Assembly (NCBI GenBank): GCA_004558525.1
Contig: SFCQ01000015.1
Location: 1-37,144 of the forward strand
DNA length: 37,144 nucleotides
Direction of reading: 5' to 3'
Origin: Clostridiales bacterium
GTDB lineage: Bacteria > Bacillota > Clostridia > Christensenellales > CAG-138
Position numbers and translations under genes: made by a program. The notes below the pieces were generated by a model, which saw only the letters and a list, made by a program, of their open reading frames with translations, had not been told where the DNA came from and ran no database searches. This document shows, piece after piece, positions 1 through 7,610 of the stretch; within the stretch, counting starts at the first letter, position 1; each line of letters starts with the position of its first letter.

Positions 1-1397
1 CTTCCGTCCTTGTAGTTATATGTCAGCACTATTCTATCATCATAAAGGTATATTGCGTTTACAAACGTGTCTATGAGCCGTTGCCGGAACGCCATATCGT
101 TGACGTTGCCGTTCTTGAACCTGCTAATCCAGAATATTACCTGTTCCTTCGTCAGCATGGGCTTTTGCATTTCTTCCTGCGCAATGGAGATTTCAAGCTG
201 CTCCCGTGCCGCTTCCAACTCGTCCATTCGCTGCTTCATGGAGGGATGGAACATGCCGTTTTGAATAGCGTCTACAATGTTCTCTATGCTTTTCCGCGTG
301 TCCTTCAACTGGTTTTTGAGCGCAGGCAATACCGTGTTCTCGCCCTGCTGCAATTCCATCACCGCATCCGCCATGCGCTCGATCACATTATCGGCAAGAG
401 TGGTTTTCATGGTATAATCCACCACAAAGCTCTCAATCCAACCCTTCTGTACGGTTTTCTTGTCACAGGTTTTGCCGCGCTTGGCGTTTACACATTTGTA
501 GTAATAGTGGACTACGCCCGTTCTGCTCGTTCCGCTTTCACCCACCATGAACGCGCCGCATTTGCCGCAATAGAGTTTGGTTGTCAGCAGATAATTGACC
601 TCGGCTTTCTCCCGCGCGGGCGCTTTCTTATTCTTTTCAAGCCGTTCCTGCACCCGATCGAAAAGCTCCACGGGAATGATAGCGGGAATGCCGCCGGGGA
701 TAACCGTATCCCGATAGATGTATTCCCCGATGTAGCGGCGGTTTTTCAACATGCGGTGGAGGCTGTTTTTGTTGAAAGGATTATTATACTGCGTCCGTAT
801 GCCACGCTCATTCATCATATCGCAGATTTCTTTCACTGTTACGCCATCGGCATACAGGGCGAATATCTCCTGCACCACGGGTGCGGTAGTAGCATTAATG
901 GTGTAATGCTGTTCCTTGTCTGTGGTGTACCCAAGAGGCAACGCACCGCCATTGTACTTGCATTTGAGCGCATTTTCTTTTAATCCGCGCAATATCTTTT
1001 CGGACAGTTCCGCAGAATAAAACTCGGCATAACCTTCCAGCATGGATTCGAGCAGAATACCCTCCGGCCTGTCGGAGATGTTCTCCTTTGCCGATATCAC
1101 TTTGACACCGCTCTTTTTGAGAAGCATCTTGTAGTAGGCGGAATCGTAGCGGTTGCGTGAAAAGCGGTCAAGCTTCCACACAATCACAACGTCAAACAGC
1201 TGCTTTGTGCTGTCCTTTATCATGCGCTGAAAGTCGGGCCTGTCGTCCGTCTTTGCAGATAAGGCGCGATCAATGTAGTTACCGATAACGGTAACACCCT
1301 GCCGCTCGGCAAACTCCATGCACTCGCGTATCTGTCCTTCTATGGATTCCTCGCGCTGATTGTCGGAGGAATAGCGGGCGTAGATCACTCCGTTCAT
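1..1397 (-). CDS. Large serine recombinase (partial, C-terminus beyond window)
   Basis: This site-specific recombinase would integrate and excise the element through a phosphoserine intermediate. The start is an ATG at 1397 that overlaps the TGA of the upstream XRE gene (ATGA), which suggests translational coupling. About 465 codons are visible before the window edge. The N-terminal resolvase domain starts with the ARYSSDNQ motif, whose Ser10 is the expected nucleophile, followed by an EGQIREC motif. The central recombinase domain is followed by a zinc ribbon starting LYCGKCGAF (around residues 275-315) and a basic coiled-coil region. This layout matches TnpX/TndX-type recombinases of clostridial elements. 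The gene is the last of a leftward group with the XRE and DUF6076-like genes. Confidence 0.93.
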   Translation of the reverse strand, partial: MNGVIYARYSSDNQREESIEGQIRECMEFAERQGVTVIGNYIDRALSAKTDDRPDFQRMIKDSTKQLFDVVIVWKLDRFSRNRYDSAYYKMLLKKSGVKVISAKENISDRPEGILLESMLEGYAEFYSAELSEKILRGLKENALKCKYNGGALPLGYTTDKEQHYTINATTAPVVQEIFALYADGVTVKEICDMMNERGIRTQYNNPFNKNSLHRMLKNRRYIGEYIYRDTVIPGGIPAIIPVELFDRVQERLEKNKKAPAREKAEVNYLLTTKLYCGKCGAFMVGESGTSRTGVVHYYYKCVNAKRGKTCDKKTVQKGWIESFVVDYTMKTTLADNVIERMADAVMELQQGENTVLPALKNQLKDTRKSIENIVDAIQNGMFHPSMKQRMDELEAAREQLEISIAQEEMQKPMLTKEQVIFWISRFKNGNVNDMAFRQRLIDTFVNAIYLYDDRIVLTYNYKDG

Positions 1398-1780
1398 TTC
1401 GTTTCCTCCGCTGCCATGCTCAACAGCATTTCCTTAAAGCGTTTGTTCATGGGTGAACCCTCGGTGAAGCAGGATTCCACAAACTCGTTCCAATCGGTCT
1501 TGTTCTTGAAGTGCTCCTGCACCCGTTCCGGCTGGAAAGAATAATACTTGCCGTGCGGGTCGGTGGTGCGCCCGTAGATATAATCAAGAGAAACGTCAAA
1601 GTAATCCGCATACCAAATCAATATCCGATATGGCACGATGGAGCGATCGTGCTCGTAACGGTCAATACTGGATTGATTCGTTCCCGCAAGCTCTCCAATC
1701 GCCTTTTGCGTAAGCGTCGTTGCGGCGCGTAATGCTTTGAGTCGTTTGCCGATTTGGATATGGCTATCAAGATGTATCAT
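1394..1780 (-). CDS. XRE-family helix-turn-helix regulator
   Basis: This 128-aa DNA-binding protein probably represses or times the recombinase operon. A Cro/C1-type HTH covers residues 10-70, with the recognition-helix region NQSSIDRYEHD, followed by the YADYFDVSLDYIYGRT segment typical of XRE proteins. The rest is a charged helical tail. I chose the ATG at 1780 because GGAG lies 9 bases upstream. A longer reading frame to 1819 would run into the -10 of the predicted promoter. It overlaps the recombinase start by four bases. A regulator placed directly before an integrase fits control of excision, but its operator is not identified. Confidence 0.88.
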   Translation of the reverse strand: MIHLDSHIQIGKRLKALRAATTLTQKAIGELAGTNQSSIDRYEHDRSIVPYRILIWYADYFDVSLDYIYGRTTDPHGKYYSFQPERVQEHFKNKTDWNEFVESCFTEGSPMNKRFKEMLLSMAAEETK

Positions 1781-1807
1781 GCGTGTCGCTCCTAACCCGT
1801 TTTCTAT

Positions 1808-1836
1808 ATAATACCCCAACTATGCGTTAAACACAA
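1808..1836 (-). promoter_or_regulatory. Promoter for XRE-recombinase genes
   Basis: On the minus strand a TTGTGT -35 (1831-1836) and a TATTAT -10 (1808-1813) are separated by 17 bp, ending 27 bases before the XRE start codon. This is a plausible sigma-A promoter overlapping the end of the upstream gene. Calling is by consensus only. Confidence 0.5.
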
Positions 1837-1838
1837 CA

Positions 1839-3014
1839 TCAAATATTGATATTTCCCCGCGCTTCTTTGGTAGTGGGCAAAGCGATCTCGCGGTCAAACT
1901 CCTCCAAACTCATGCGCCCATCCCGCACGTCCTTTAGCAGCGCCTTTGATTTATCCATCCATGCAACGTAATCGGAATATGAAAAATCCTCCGGATTGCG
2001 CCTTACCCGCATCTGATAGTTGTTCCGATACTTGCCATAGAGTACCTTTGCTTCGTTGGCGCTGACCCCTCGAAGATACTTGTCGGTGGAGGCAAACTCC
2101 TTGCAAGCCTTGCCGCTTGTCTCATCCGCCAACCTGTCGCAGTAGATGGAGGCTTTGGAATGAGGGCAGAAATATCGTTTGCAATACTGGCACTTGCTTA
2201 TCACATGATTGTTGGCGCTCATATACTGGAACTCGGCAAAGATAAGAGTGCGAATGTCGTTTGCCGTATAGAAGCCATGAGCGATCAGTCCGCCATCTTC
2301 TTTTTCCGTTTCTAAATCGTCCTCCCATATAATGCGCTGCTCCATGAACGGCAGGCCAGCCGCTTTTTGAACGCGCAATAAGGGTTCGTATTCTTCGGTT
2401 TGCATGTCATAGTACCGCTCTATGGGTTTACAGGAGGCATTTTCTGCTTCCCTGTCCAACGCATATCCGCATATCAAAAGCAAGTTCTCTTTGAATGCCG
2501 CCATTTGTTCCGTAAGGGTACAGAGCCGCGTGAAAAGCTCGTTTGTGGCTTCCACAAGGGAGTAATCCCTTGTCTGTTCCTCTTGGAATATTGCCAGTCT
2601 ATCCGTAGTACGCTTGTTTTCTAAGTAGTTACGGAACAGGTCGAGCATAATGTCCACCGCCATCTGACGCGCATATTTCGCATTCATGGCCTCGTCTACG
2701 GCTGCTTCCAGCATCTCGTCAACTGTCTGTCCAAGGAATGGATGGAGCGTGTTCAACTCGTCATATAAAGCCTTGTAGTATGCCCCTAACACAATATAAT
2801 TCTTGCTGTCGTCCTGCATATTGAGCAGGGCTTCTTGATCTATATTTTCCACATAGCACCGTTCTTTCAAATCTGCAAGCTCGTCGCGGCGTTTCTGCCA
2901 CTCCACATCCATAAACGCAAACATCAGCTTCCCAAGGCCGTACTTTTCCGTCCGCTCCCGAATCAAAGTGTATTCGTTCTTTCCGCGGAAGCTGAGATAC
3001 TTTTTGTGTTCCAT
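1839..3014 (-). CDS. DUF6076-like protein with CxxC zinc motif
   Basis: This 391-aa soluble protein is of unknown function. It resembles the DUF6076 family often found in clostridial mobile elements, a family call made from memory of its pattern. The N-terminal two thirds are helical and acidic. The C-terminal third has a likely zinc site: Cys275 and Cys278 (CQYCKRYF), then Cys292 and Cys304. This arrangement resembles CGNR-type zinc fingers that bind nucleic acid. I chose the ATG at 3014, preceded by GAGGGG, over the longer frame to 3107, because that would overlap the predicted -35. It is first in the leftward group with XRE and the recombinase and may be co-regulated with them. Confidence 0.65.
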   Translation of the reverse strand: MEHKKYLSFRGKNEYTLIRERTEKYGLGKLMFAFMDVEWQKRRDELADLKERCYVENIDQEALLNMQDDSKNYIVLGAYYKALYDELNTLHPFLGQTVDEMLEAAVDEAMNAKYARQMAVDIMLDLFRNYLENKRTTDRLAIFQEEQTRDYSLVEATNELFTRLCTLTEQMAAFKENLLLICGYALDREAENASCKPIERYYDMQTEEYEPLLRVQKAAGLPFMEQRIIWEDDLETEKEDGGLIAHGFYTANDIRTLIFAEFQYMSANNHVISKCQYCKRYFCPHSKASIYCDRLADETSGKACKEFASTDKYLRGVSANEAKVLYGKYRNNYQMRVRRNPEDFSYSDYVAWMDKSKALLKDVRDGRMSLEEFDREIALPTTKEARGNINI

Positions 3015-3078
3015 TTCTTTCCCCTCGCGTGTTCCGTTTTGTGTCCAAAAATGTGTATTACGATACTTTGTATGCATT

Positions 3079-3107
3079 ATTCTAACACATATTGTGCAAT
3101 GCGTCAA
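3079..3107 (-). promoter_or_regulatory. Promoter for DUF6076-like gene
   Basis: The minus strand has TTGACG (3102-3107), a 17-bp spacer and TAGAAT (3079-3084), a near-consensus sigma-A promoter 65 bases before the start codon. It is adjacent to the 3121-3164 inverted repeat, which could hold an operator. Confidence 0.65.
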
Positions 3108-3120
3108 TCTGCAATATGAT

Positions 3121-3164
3121 ATGCGTGTTCCAATTATTTAGAAATAAATACTTAGAACACGCAT
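3121..3164. repeat. Long inverted repeat with nested stem (hairpin/operator candidate)
   Basis: A perfect 10-bp inverted repeat, ATGCGTGTTC (3121-3130) and its complement (3155-3164), encloses a second stem TATTTA-GAAA-TAAATA. It lies between two divergent transcription units. It may be a terminator-like hairpin, a regulator-binding site or part of a segregation centromere. The sequence does not decide between these. Confidence 0.6.
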
Positions 3165-3208
3165 CTTGACAACTGAATAGCATTTTACCGCACGAGATAC
3201 CATGTGAA

Positions 3209-3289
3209 GCCTTATGTGCTTAAAGCACATAAGGCGGCGGGCATAGCCCGACAGGACAACGCGCACAGGGAACCCTCCATAGGCGAGGG
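3209..3289. other. Cluster of three hairpins upstream of parM-like gene
   Basis: Three consecutive stem-loops are seen. One has 13-bp arms around a single base (3209-3235, starting GCCTTATGTGCTT). The next is CGGGC-ATA-GCCCG (3238-3250). The third is CCCTC/GAGGG (3273-3289). They end about 60 bases before the parM-like start codon. In ParMRC systems the centromere parC lies directly upstream of parM, so this is a candidate centromere or structured leader. No iterated direct repeats typical of parC are obvious. Confidence 0.45.
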
Positions 3290-3351
3290 CGGCGCAGGAA
3301 CCGGGGCGGTTATGAAAATGCGAAGAATCCAAGGACACAAAGGAGGTCTAT

Positions 3352-4239
3352 ATGCAAATCAAACTGGGCATTGACAACGGCAACTACAACACCAAATCCT
3401 CGGAGCATTTGCTCCACGCTTCGGGGTTTACCATGAGTGACAGGGAGTTTATCACCAGCGACATGCAGCTTTTCTATGATGGAGCATATTATGCCGTTGG
3501 TGGCAAGCGGATGAGCTTTCAGCAGGACAAGACGAAGGAGCCAGACAGTTTCATCCTGTCGCTGCCATCCATCGCACACGCTATGAAGCAGGCGGGCGTG
3601 AATGAGGCGGAGATCGTGCTCGGTGTGGGATTGCCCATCGACATTTACGGGACGCAGAAACAGGCTTTTCGGGATTACTTCCTACGTGGCGATGTGGCTT
3701 TTGATTTTGAGGAAACGTCCTACCGCTGCCATATCGCGGATTGTAAGGTGTTCGCACAAGGGCACGCGGCGCTGTGCCGCCACTACAACGCCCTCAAGCA
3801 GTACACGACCATCACCCTTGTAGACATCGGTGGGTACACGGTAGATGTGCTTACCCTGCGGGAGTTCAAGGTAGACCGGGGAAGCTGCGGCAGTTTGCGC
3901 ATGGGTACGATCACCTTGTTCAATGCCATACGGGGCGAATTGCAGCGGGAGAACATTATTCTCTCGGATGCTTTGATCGGAGATGCCATTACGGGGCGCA
4001 TCCAGCACGCGGACAGTGCGAAAATCGCTGCCATTGCGGAACGGCATGTGCAGCATTATCACCGTGAACTGCTCAACGCCTTACGGGAGCGCGGCATAGA
4101 CCTGAAGCTCCCCACGGTGTTTGCAGGCGGCGGTGCTGAATTATTAGGTGGCAGCCTCATTTCGCCGGAAGTGGCAACGGTGGACATTCTTGACCGCTTC
4201 GCCAACGCCGAGGGGTACAAGCTGCTTCTCGGTCAGTAA
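3352..4239 (+). CDS. ParM/StbA-like actin-family segregation protein
   Basis: This 295-aa actin-like ATPase is expected to polymerise and move the element's circular form into daughter cells. The fold signature is clear: an LGIDNGNYN phosphate-1 loop with Asp8, a VDIGGYTVD phosphate-2 motif (157-165) and a VFAGGGAELLGG adenosine motif (256-267). The length fits ParM/Alp proteins (about 300-330 aa) at the short end. AGGAGG ends 6 bases before the ATG. The next gene begins two bases after the stop and is a likely ParR partner. Function is inferred from family; plasmid maintenance by an integrative element would need a circular, perhaps replicating, stage. Confidence 0.85.
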   Translation: MQIKLGIDNGNYNTKSSEHLLHASGFTMSDREFITSDMQLFYDGAYYAVGGKRMSFQQDKTKEPDSFILSLPSIAHAMKQAGVNEAEIVLGVGLPIDIYGTQKQAFRDYFLRGDVAFDFEETSYRCHIADCKVFAQGHAALCRHYNALKQYTTITLVDIGGYTVDVLTLREFKVDRGSCGSLRMGTITLFNAIRGELQRENIILSDALIGDAITGRIQHADSAKIAAIAERHVQHYHRELLNALRERGIDLKLPTVFAGGGAELLGGSLISPEVATVDILDRFANAEGYKLLLGQ

Positions 4240-4241
4240 CC

Positions 4242-4538
4242 ATGCGTGAACGCAGGAATTTGACGTTCGACATGGACAACCCGCGACACCGTGAAGCGCT
4301 TATCCTTTTCGATGCCCAACCTGGCAAGCTCAAAAGCGAGTATGTGATCGGCTGCATTTTGCAGACAGAGCAGGAGAACCGCCTTGAAGCGGTGATACGG
4401 AAAACGGTTTCCGAGGCGCTTGTGGGCGTGTCCTATATTCCGGCTGGTAACGCTTCGCCGAAAAAGGAGACAAAGCCCACGGAGGACATTGCGGATTTGC
4501 CGGAAGATTTGCGCTTTGCCATGGACGATGGTATTTGA
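4242..4538 (+). CDS. Small ParR-like partner protein
   Basis: This 98-aa protein is encoded two bases after the parM-like gene and is surely co-transcribed with it. It has no recognised motif. It opens RERRNLTFDMDNPRHREAL, which resembles the basic N-terminus of centromere-binding ParR-type proteins, has a helical middle and ends in an acidic tail. Position and size suggest the DNA-binding adaptor that links the actin filament to the centromere. This is inference from context; it could also be an accessory protein of other function. Confidence 0.55.
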   Translation: MRERRNLTFDMDNPRHREALILFDAQPGKLKSEYVIGCILQTEQENRLEAVIRKTVSEALVGVSYIPAGNASPKKETKPTEDIADLPEDLRFAMDDGI

Positions 4539-4868
4539 ACCACGATGGTGCAAATACCGAATATGAGAAACGCACTTGCACCATGACGGTGCATTATTTG
4601 TTTGCGGCGGTTCATACGGCGTAAACACCGATATGCGGGCGGGAGCAATCCCGTCCGCATGTTCGTCTGGCAGAGGTTTCCGGACGATGGTGCGCGTGGC
4701 AAGGCAAAAGCCACGCGCGCCCAACCCCGCCGCAGCGGGCGTTCTACCTTGGAGGCCTTCGGCCCCACAGTTCGCAATCGTCGCAATGCCGCGCTATCGC
4801 TTGCATTGCTCGTTGCTCACTGGGCTGACGCCTCGCTTATTCTGCCACTGGCAGAGCTCGGCTCTGCC
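4539..4868 (+). other. Non-coding hairpin-rich region before oriT
   Basis: No convincing gene lies here. Stem-loops are visible at 4633-4660 (12-bp stem, GCAA loop, one G-T pair), 4692-4718 (GCGCGTGGC with its complement) and 4850-4868 (GGCAGAGC with its complement). The first could terminate the parM transcript although it lacks a T-run. The others probably belong to the transfer-origin region that precedes the relaxase gene. Confidence 0.6.
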
Positions 4869-4935
4869 CCCACGCTACTTTGCAGCCGTAAGGCTGAAAG
4901 TAGCATAGTGGGTAATACACTTTCCGCGGAAAGTG
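4869..4935 (+). other. Candidate origin of transfer (oriT, MobV type)
   Basis: A long imperfect hairpin (4869-4912) pairs CCCAC, GCTACTTT and CAGCC with GGCTG, AAAGTAGC and GTGGG. Its 3' arm contains TAGTG followed by GGTAATACACTTT, resembling the pMV158 nick region (TAGTG/TGTTATACTTT). The predicted nick is therefore after G4910. A perfect 18-bp palindrome CACTTTCCGCGGAAAGTG follows at 4918-4935. The MobV relaxase gene begins immediately downstream, the usual arrangement for this family. The nick position is inferred by analogy. Confidence 0.7.
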
Positions 4936-6198
4936 ACGCCCGCCCGCAGGCGAAAGGAAGGAAAGGAGGCGAACGGTATCGCAAGAAAGGATTGCACGGT
5001 TGTACGAAACAGCAGCTACAAGAAAACCAATTTTGCATTAAGGGAGCGGCACAACGAGCGAAAGAACGAGGAATACGCCAATCCCGACATCATACCGGAG
5101 CGCAGCAAGCTCAACGTCCATTTCAAACGCTGCGAGGGGACTTATGCGCAGGCCTTCGACAAGCTCCTTGAAGATGGCATAATCAGCACCCGAGGGCTAA
5201 AGCCCGATGCAGACGTGTTCTGCGAATTTGTGTTTGATGTGAATACCGCATACTTTGAGGAAAACGGCGGATATGACTTTGCACGGGACTTCTTTGAGGA
5301 AGCCTACCGTATGGCGGTGAAGGAGGCGGGCGACGAACGCTACGTCCTTTCCGCTGTCCTCCACGCCGACGAACGCAACAGGGGGCTCTCCGAGGCACTG
5401 GGATACGATGTATTTCATTATCATCTGCACGTTGTCTATATTCCCGTGATAGAAAAGGAAATTCTGTGGTCAAAACGCTGTAAGGATGAAGCCCTGCGCG
5501 GCACGGTAAGAGAGATAATCCATCAGGTGAGCCGCTCCAAGAAATGGGCATATCCCGAAGCGGTTGATGAGCAGGGCAAGCCCATCCTCGGAAAGAACGG
5601 AAAACCGATACGGATTCCGTCCTACTCGCTTTTGCAAGACCGCTTCTATGAACACATGCGGCTAGCGGGATTTGATGGCTTTGAACGCGGGGAGCTCGGC
5701 AGTACACGGGTCAATCTAAACAGTCTTGATTTCAAGATTCAAGAGGATAAAAAACGGCTTATGCAGCTTGAAAAACTGGTCGCTGCAAAGGAAATGAAAC
5801 TGGAGCAGGTTTCCGAAAAGCTCGTTGCCCAGAAGCAGGTCAACAAACAATACCACGATTTGGACGGCATAGGTAAAACGACGGTGTTTGGAAAGATAGA
5901 GCTCACTGAGAAAGACTATACGGATGTTATTTCCCTCGCAAGAGAGGGCATATTGTCCCGCGTCAAAATATCCGAGTTAACACAGAAGCTGCAAGATGCA
6001 GGCGCACGTATACTCGATTTGCAGAGCAGCTGGGAAAGGCTATATGAACAGACAAAAGATTTCCGTCAAGCGGTCAAGCTCGCGCCGCAGCGCGTCAAGG
6101 AGGTATTCGCAGAGATCTTTGCGAAAGACCGTGAAACGCGGGAATTGCAGCGCACATTACGCCGTAGCGTGAAAAAGCGCGACGAGCGCGAACGCTGA
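4933..6198 (+). CDS. MobV-family relaxase (plasmid recombination enzyme)
   Basis: This enzyme should nick oriT and lead the strand during mobilization. Motif I with the catalytic-type His is HNER at residues 40-43. The metal-binding motif is spread over HADERN and HYHLHV (about residues 144-166) with an insertion relative to the usual HxDExxPHxH. The C-terminal half is a long coiled coil (about 280-420). The only canonical in-frame start is GTG at 4933, inside the oriT palindrome. A strong AGGAGG (4964-4969) precedes an in-frame ATC at 4978 by 8 bases, so the true start may be ATC, giving a protein starting ARKDCTVVRN. Length 421 or 406 aa is normal for MobV. Confidence 0.9.
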   Translation: MTPARRRKEGKEANGIARKDCTVVRNSSYKKTNFALRERHNERKNEEYANPDIIPERSKLNVHFKRCEGTYAQAFDKLLEDGIISTRGLKPDADVFCEFVFDVNTAYFEENGGYDFARDFFEEAYRMAVKEAGDERYVLSAVLHADERNRGLSEALGYDVFHYHLHVVYIPVIEKEILWSKRCKDEALRGTVREIIHQVSRSKKWAYPEAVDEQGKPILGKNGKPIRIPSYSLLQDRFYEHMRLAGFDGFERGELGSTRVNLNSLDFKIQEDKKRLMQLEKLVAAKEMKLEQVSEKLVAQKQVNKQYHDLDGIGKTTVFGKIELTEKDYTDVISLAREGILSRVKISELTQKLQDAGARILDLQSSWERLYEQTKDFRQAVKLAPQRVKEVFAEIFAKDRETRELQRTLRRSVKKRDERER

Positions 6199-6230
6199 TA
6201 TGCACCTTGAAAACTGAATACGGAGGCAAA

Positions 6231-6410
6231 ATGAACAAGCAAAAAACCTACAGGAGCACCCATCCGCCGGATAAGGCGAAACAAGATATCCCCGATCATG
6301 TGATCGAATCCCTTGCCCGCTGCGCCCTGCCGCTGATTCGGGCATATTTTGAGAGCGAGGAGGGGCGAAGGGAATTTGAAGAGTGGAAGAATAAGGGAAA
6401 GCTGAAATAG
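6231..6410 (+). CDS. Small conserved mobile-element protein
   Basis: This 59-aa protein is preceded by GGAGG with a 5-base spacing to the ATG at 6231, so it is chosen over the frame opening at 6207. It contains the DIPDHVIESLARCLP-like stretch and the segment RAYFESEEGRREFEEW, a pattern I associate with small proteins encoded next to relaxases in clostridial conjugative elements. Function is unknown. It follows the relaxase by 32 bases and likely belongs to the same transcript. Confidence 0.65.
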   Translation: MNKQKTYRSTHPPDKAKQDIPDHVIESLARCALPLIRAYFESEEGRREFEEWKNKGKLK

Positions 6411-6438
6411 AGTATCAGAGATATCTATGTAGATAATT

Positions 6439-6462
6439 GGCTCCAGCAGTATTGCTGGAGCC
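6439..6462 (+). terminator. Hairpin ending the relaxase transcript
   Basis: A perfect 10-bp stem GGCTCCAGCA and its complement around GTAT starts 29 bases after the small gene stop. No T-run follows, so it may be a weak or factor-dependent terminator. The remaining stretch to 6601 is AT-rich with no gene seen. Confidence 0.5.
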
Positions 6463-6601
6463 GGCTGGAGCGGTCCAAATAATTCTGACACAGAATTCAG
6501 ATTAATTCGTACATTGGTCTATATGAACGACTTCATTATAGTATTGCTCTATCATTATAGTTTATTGTTCTATTCGGGGAACAACTGAGAAACGATATCC
6601 A

Positions 6602-7591
6602 TTATTTTTGATCAATTTCGTTATCTGATGACATATTGGTTTGATTAGCAAAGGAAAAATATTGCTCATCAATAGCATATGTGACTGCAATAAATTCTCC
6701 TCTTCCGCTATACCCTTCAAAAACATAAACCGGGATTAAATACGGTGATGCATCCATTACCTCCATGTTATAGTAGACAAGCCTTGCCGTTTTGACAGTT
6801 CCTCTGTTATCCACATCTCCACTCGTATATATGGTTCCAATTCCATTGACAAGGTTTTCAACTGCTTTGTCAAGTTTTAGCGAAGGAAATGCGCGAAATG
6901 TTTGATACTGACGTTGAATTTTAGTCACTGAAACGATATCCCCGTCAAGAGAAACATCTACAACAATGCGCGGTGCAACGCCGTTTACTTCAATGCCATT
7001 TAGGTCTTTATACATAAACTCTACCGTCTTTACCGTTGGATATGCATATTCCTGTCCGTTATCCAGCGTCTTGGTTATGAACCCATTGTCCTTAATTATA
7101 GGCTTTTTTGTTTGATAGTCCTCGCTTAACAAACCTGTGCTGCTGAGCCATCGCTCAGCCATTTCTATGTAGGCATCATCAGAATATTTGGCAGTCTGCC
7201 CAATCTCTCCTATTTCTTTCTCTTTTGAGAAGTTGCATTGGATAGAGCCCGATGCCTTAAAAACGATTATGGCATTGCCTGACATATCTTTCAGCGATAG
7301 TGTCTGTTTGTTGTCGATAAGGTCATATTCGTTGATCCCCGCATACTCGGCGATTGCAGTCATTTCGTCCTTTGTAACATTGACAGGCATTGCGGAATAA
7401 ACCATAATCGAATCTTCGTCCATGGCCGTTATCTTGTCTATCTCTAAATTAATCTCTTCAAAAAAAATACGGGAACCTGACGATGGAAGTCTAGATACAT
7501 TAAATAGAACATTATGTACTTCAGTGTGCTGTATACAGCCTGATAGCATCACGAGGCATAGTATAACATATATCAAGAATCGTTTTTTCAT
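6602..7591 (-). CDS. Predicted lipoprotein, unknown function
   Basis: This 329-aa exported protein has a clear lipoprotein signal: basic start, hydrophobic core and a lipobox LSGC with Cys19. It should be anchored on the outer face of the membrane. No known domain is recognised with confidence. The middle (about 180-260) has alternating short strands with TVEFMYKDLNGIEVNG, somewhat like repeats in regulatory lipoproteins such as YycI, but I do not assert that family. It is third in a leftward set of exported proteins, 19 bases after the DUF6345-type gene, which implies a joint role at the cell surface. Confidence 0.75.
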   Translation of the reverse strand: MKKRFLIYVILCLVMLSGCIQHTEVHNVLFNVSRLPSSGSRIFFEEINLEIDKITAMDEDSIMVYSAMPVNVTKDEMTAIAEYAGINEYDLIDNKQTLSLKDMSGNAIIVFKASGSIQCNFSKEKEIGEIGQTAKYSDDAYIEMAERWLSSTGLLSEDYQTKKPIIKDNGFITKTLDNGQEYAYPTVKTVEFMYKDLNGIEVNGVAPRIVVDVSLDGDIVSVTKIQRQYQTFRAFPSLKLDKAVENLVNGIGTIYTSGDVDNRGTVKTARLVYYNMEVMDASPYLIPVYVFEGYSGRGEFIAVTYAIDEQYFSFANQTNMSSDNEIDQK

Positions 7592-7610
7592 TTTTGGGCT
7601 CCTTTTCTAC

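Noticed and set aside
81..983. Long rightward open frame opposite the serine recombinase
   Set aside because: It is antisense to the clear recombinase frame, has no Shine-Dalgarno and shows no protein-like motifs.
3166..3194. TTGACA at 3166 as a parM promoter
   Set aside because: No acceptable -10 is found 16-18 bp downstream (CGCACG at that position), so I did not call a promoter.
4602..5171. Rightward open frame across the oriT region
   Set aside because: It covers the hairpins and the start of the relaxase in another frame and its composition is not protein-like.
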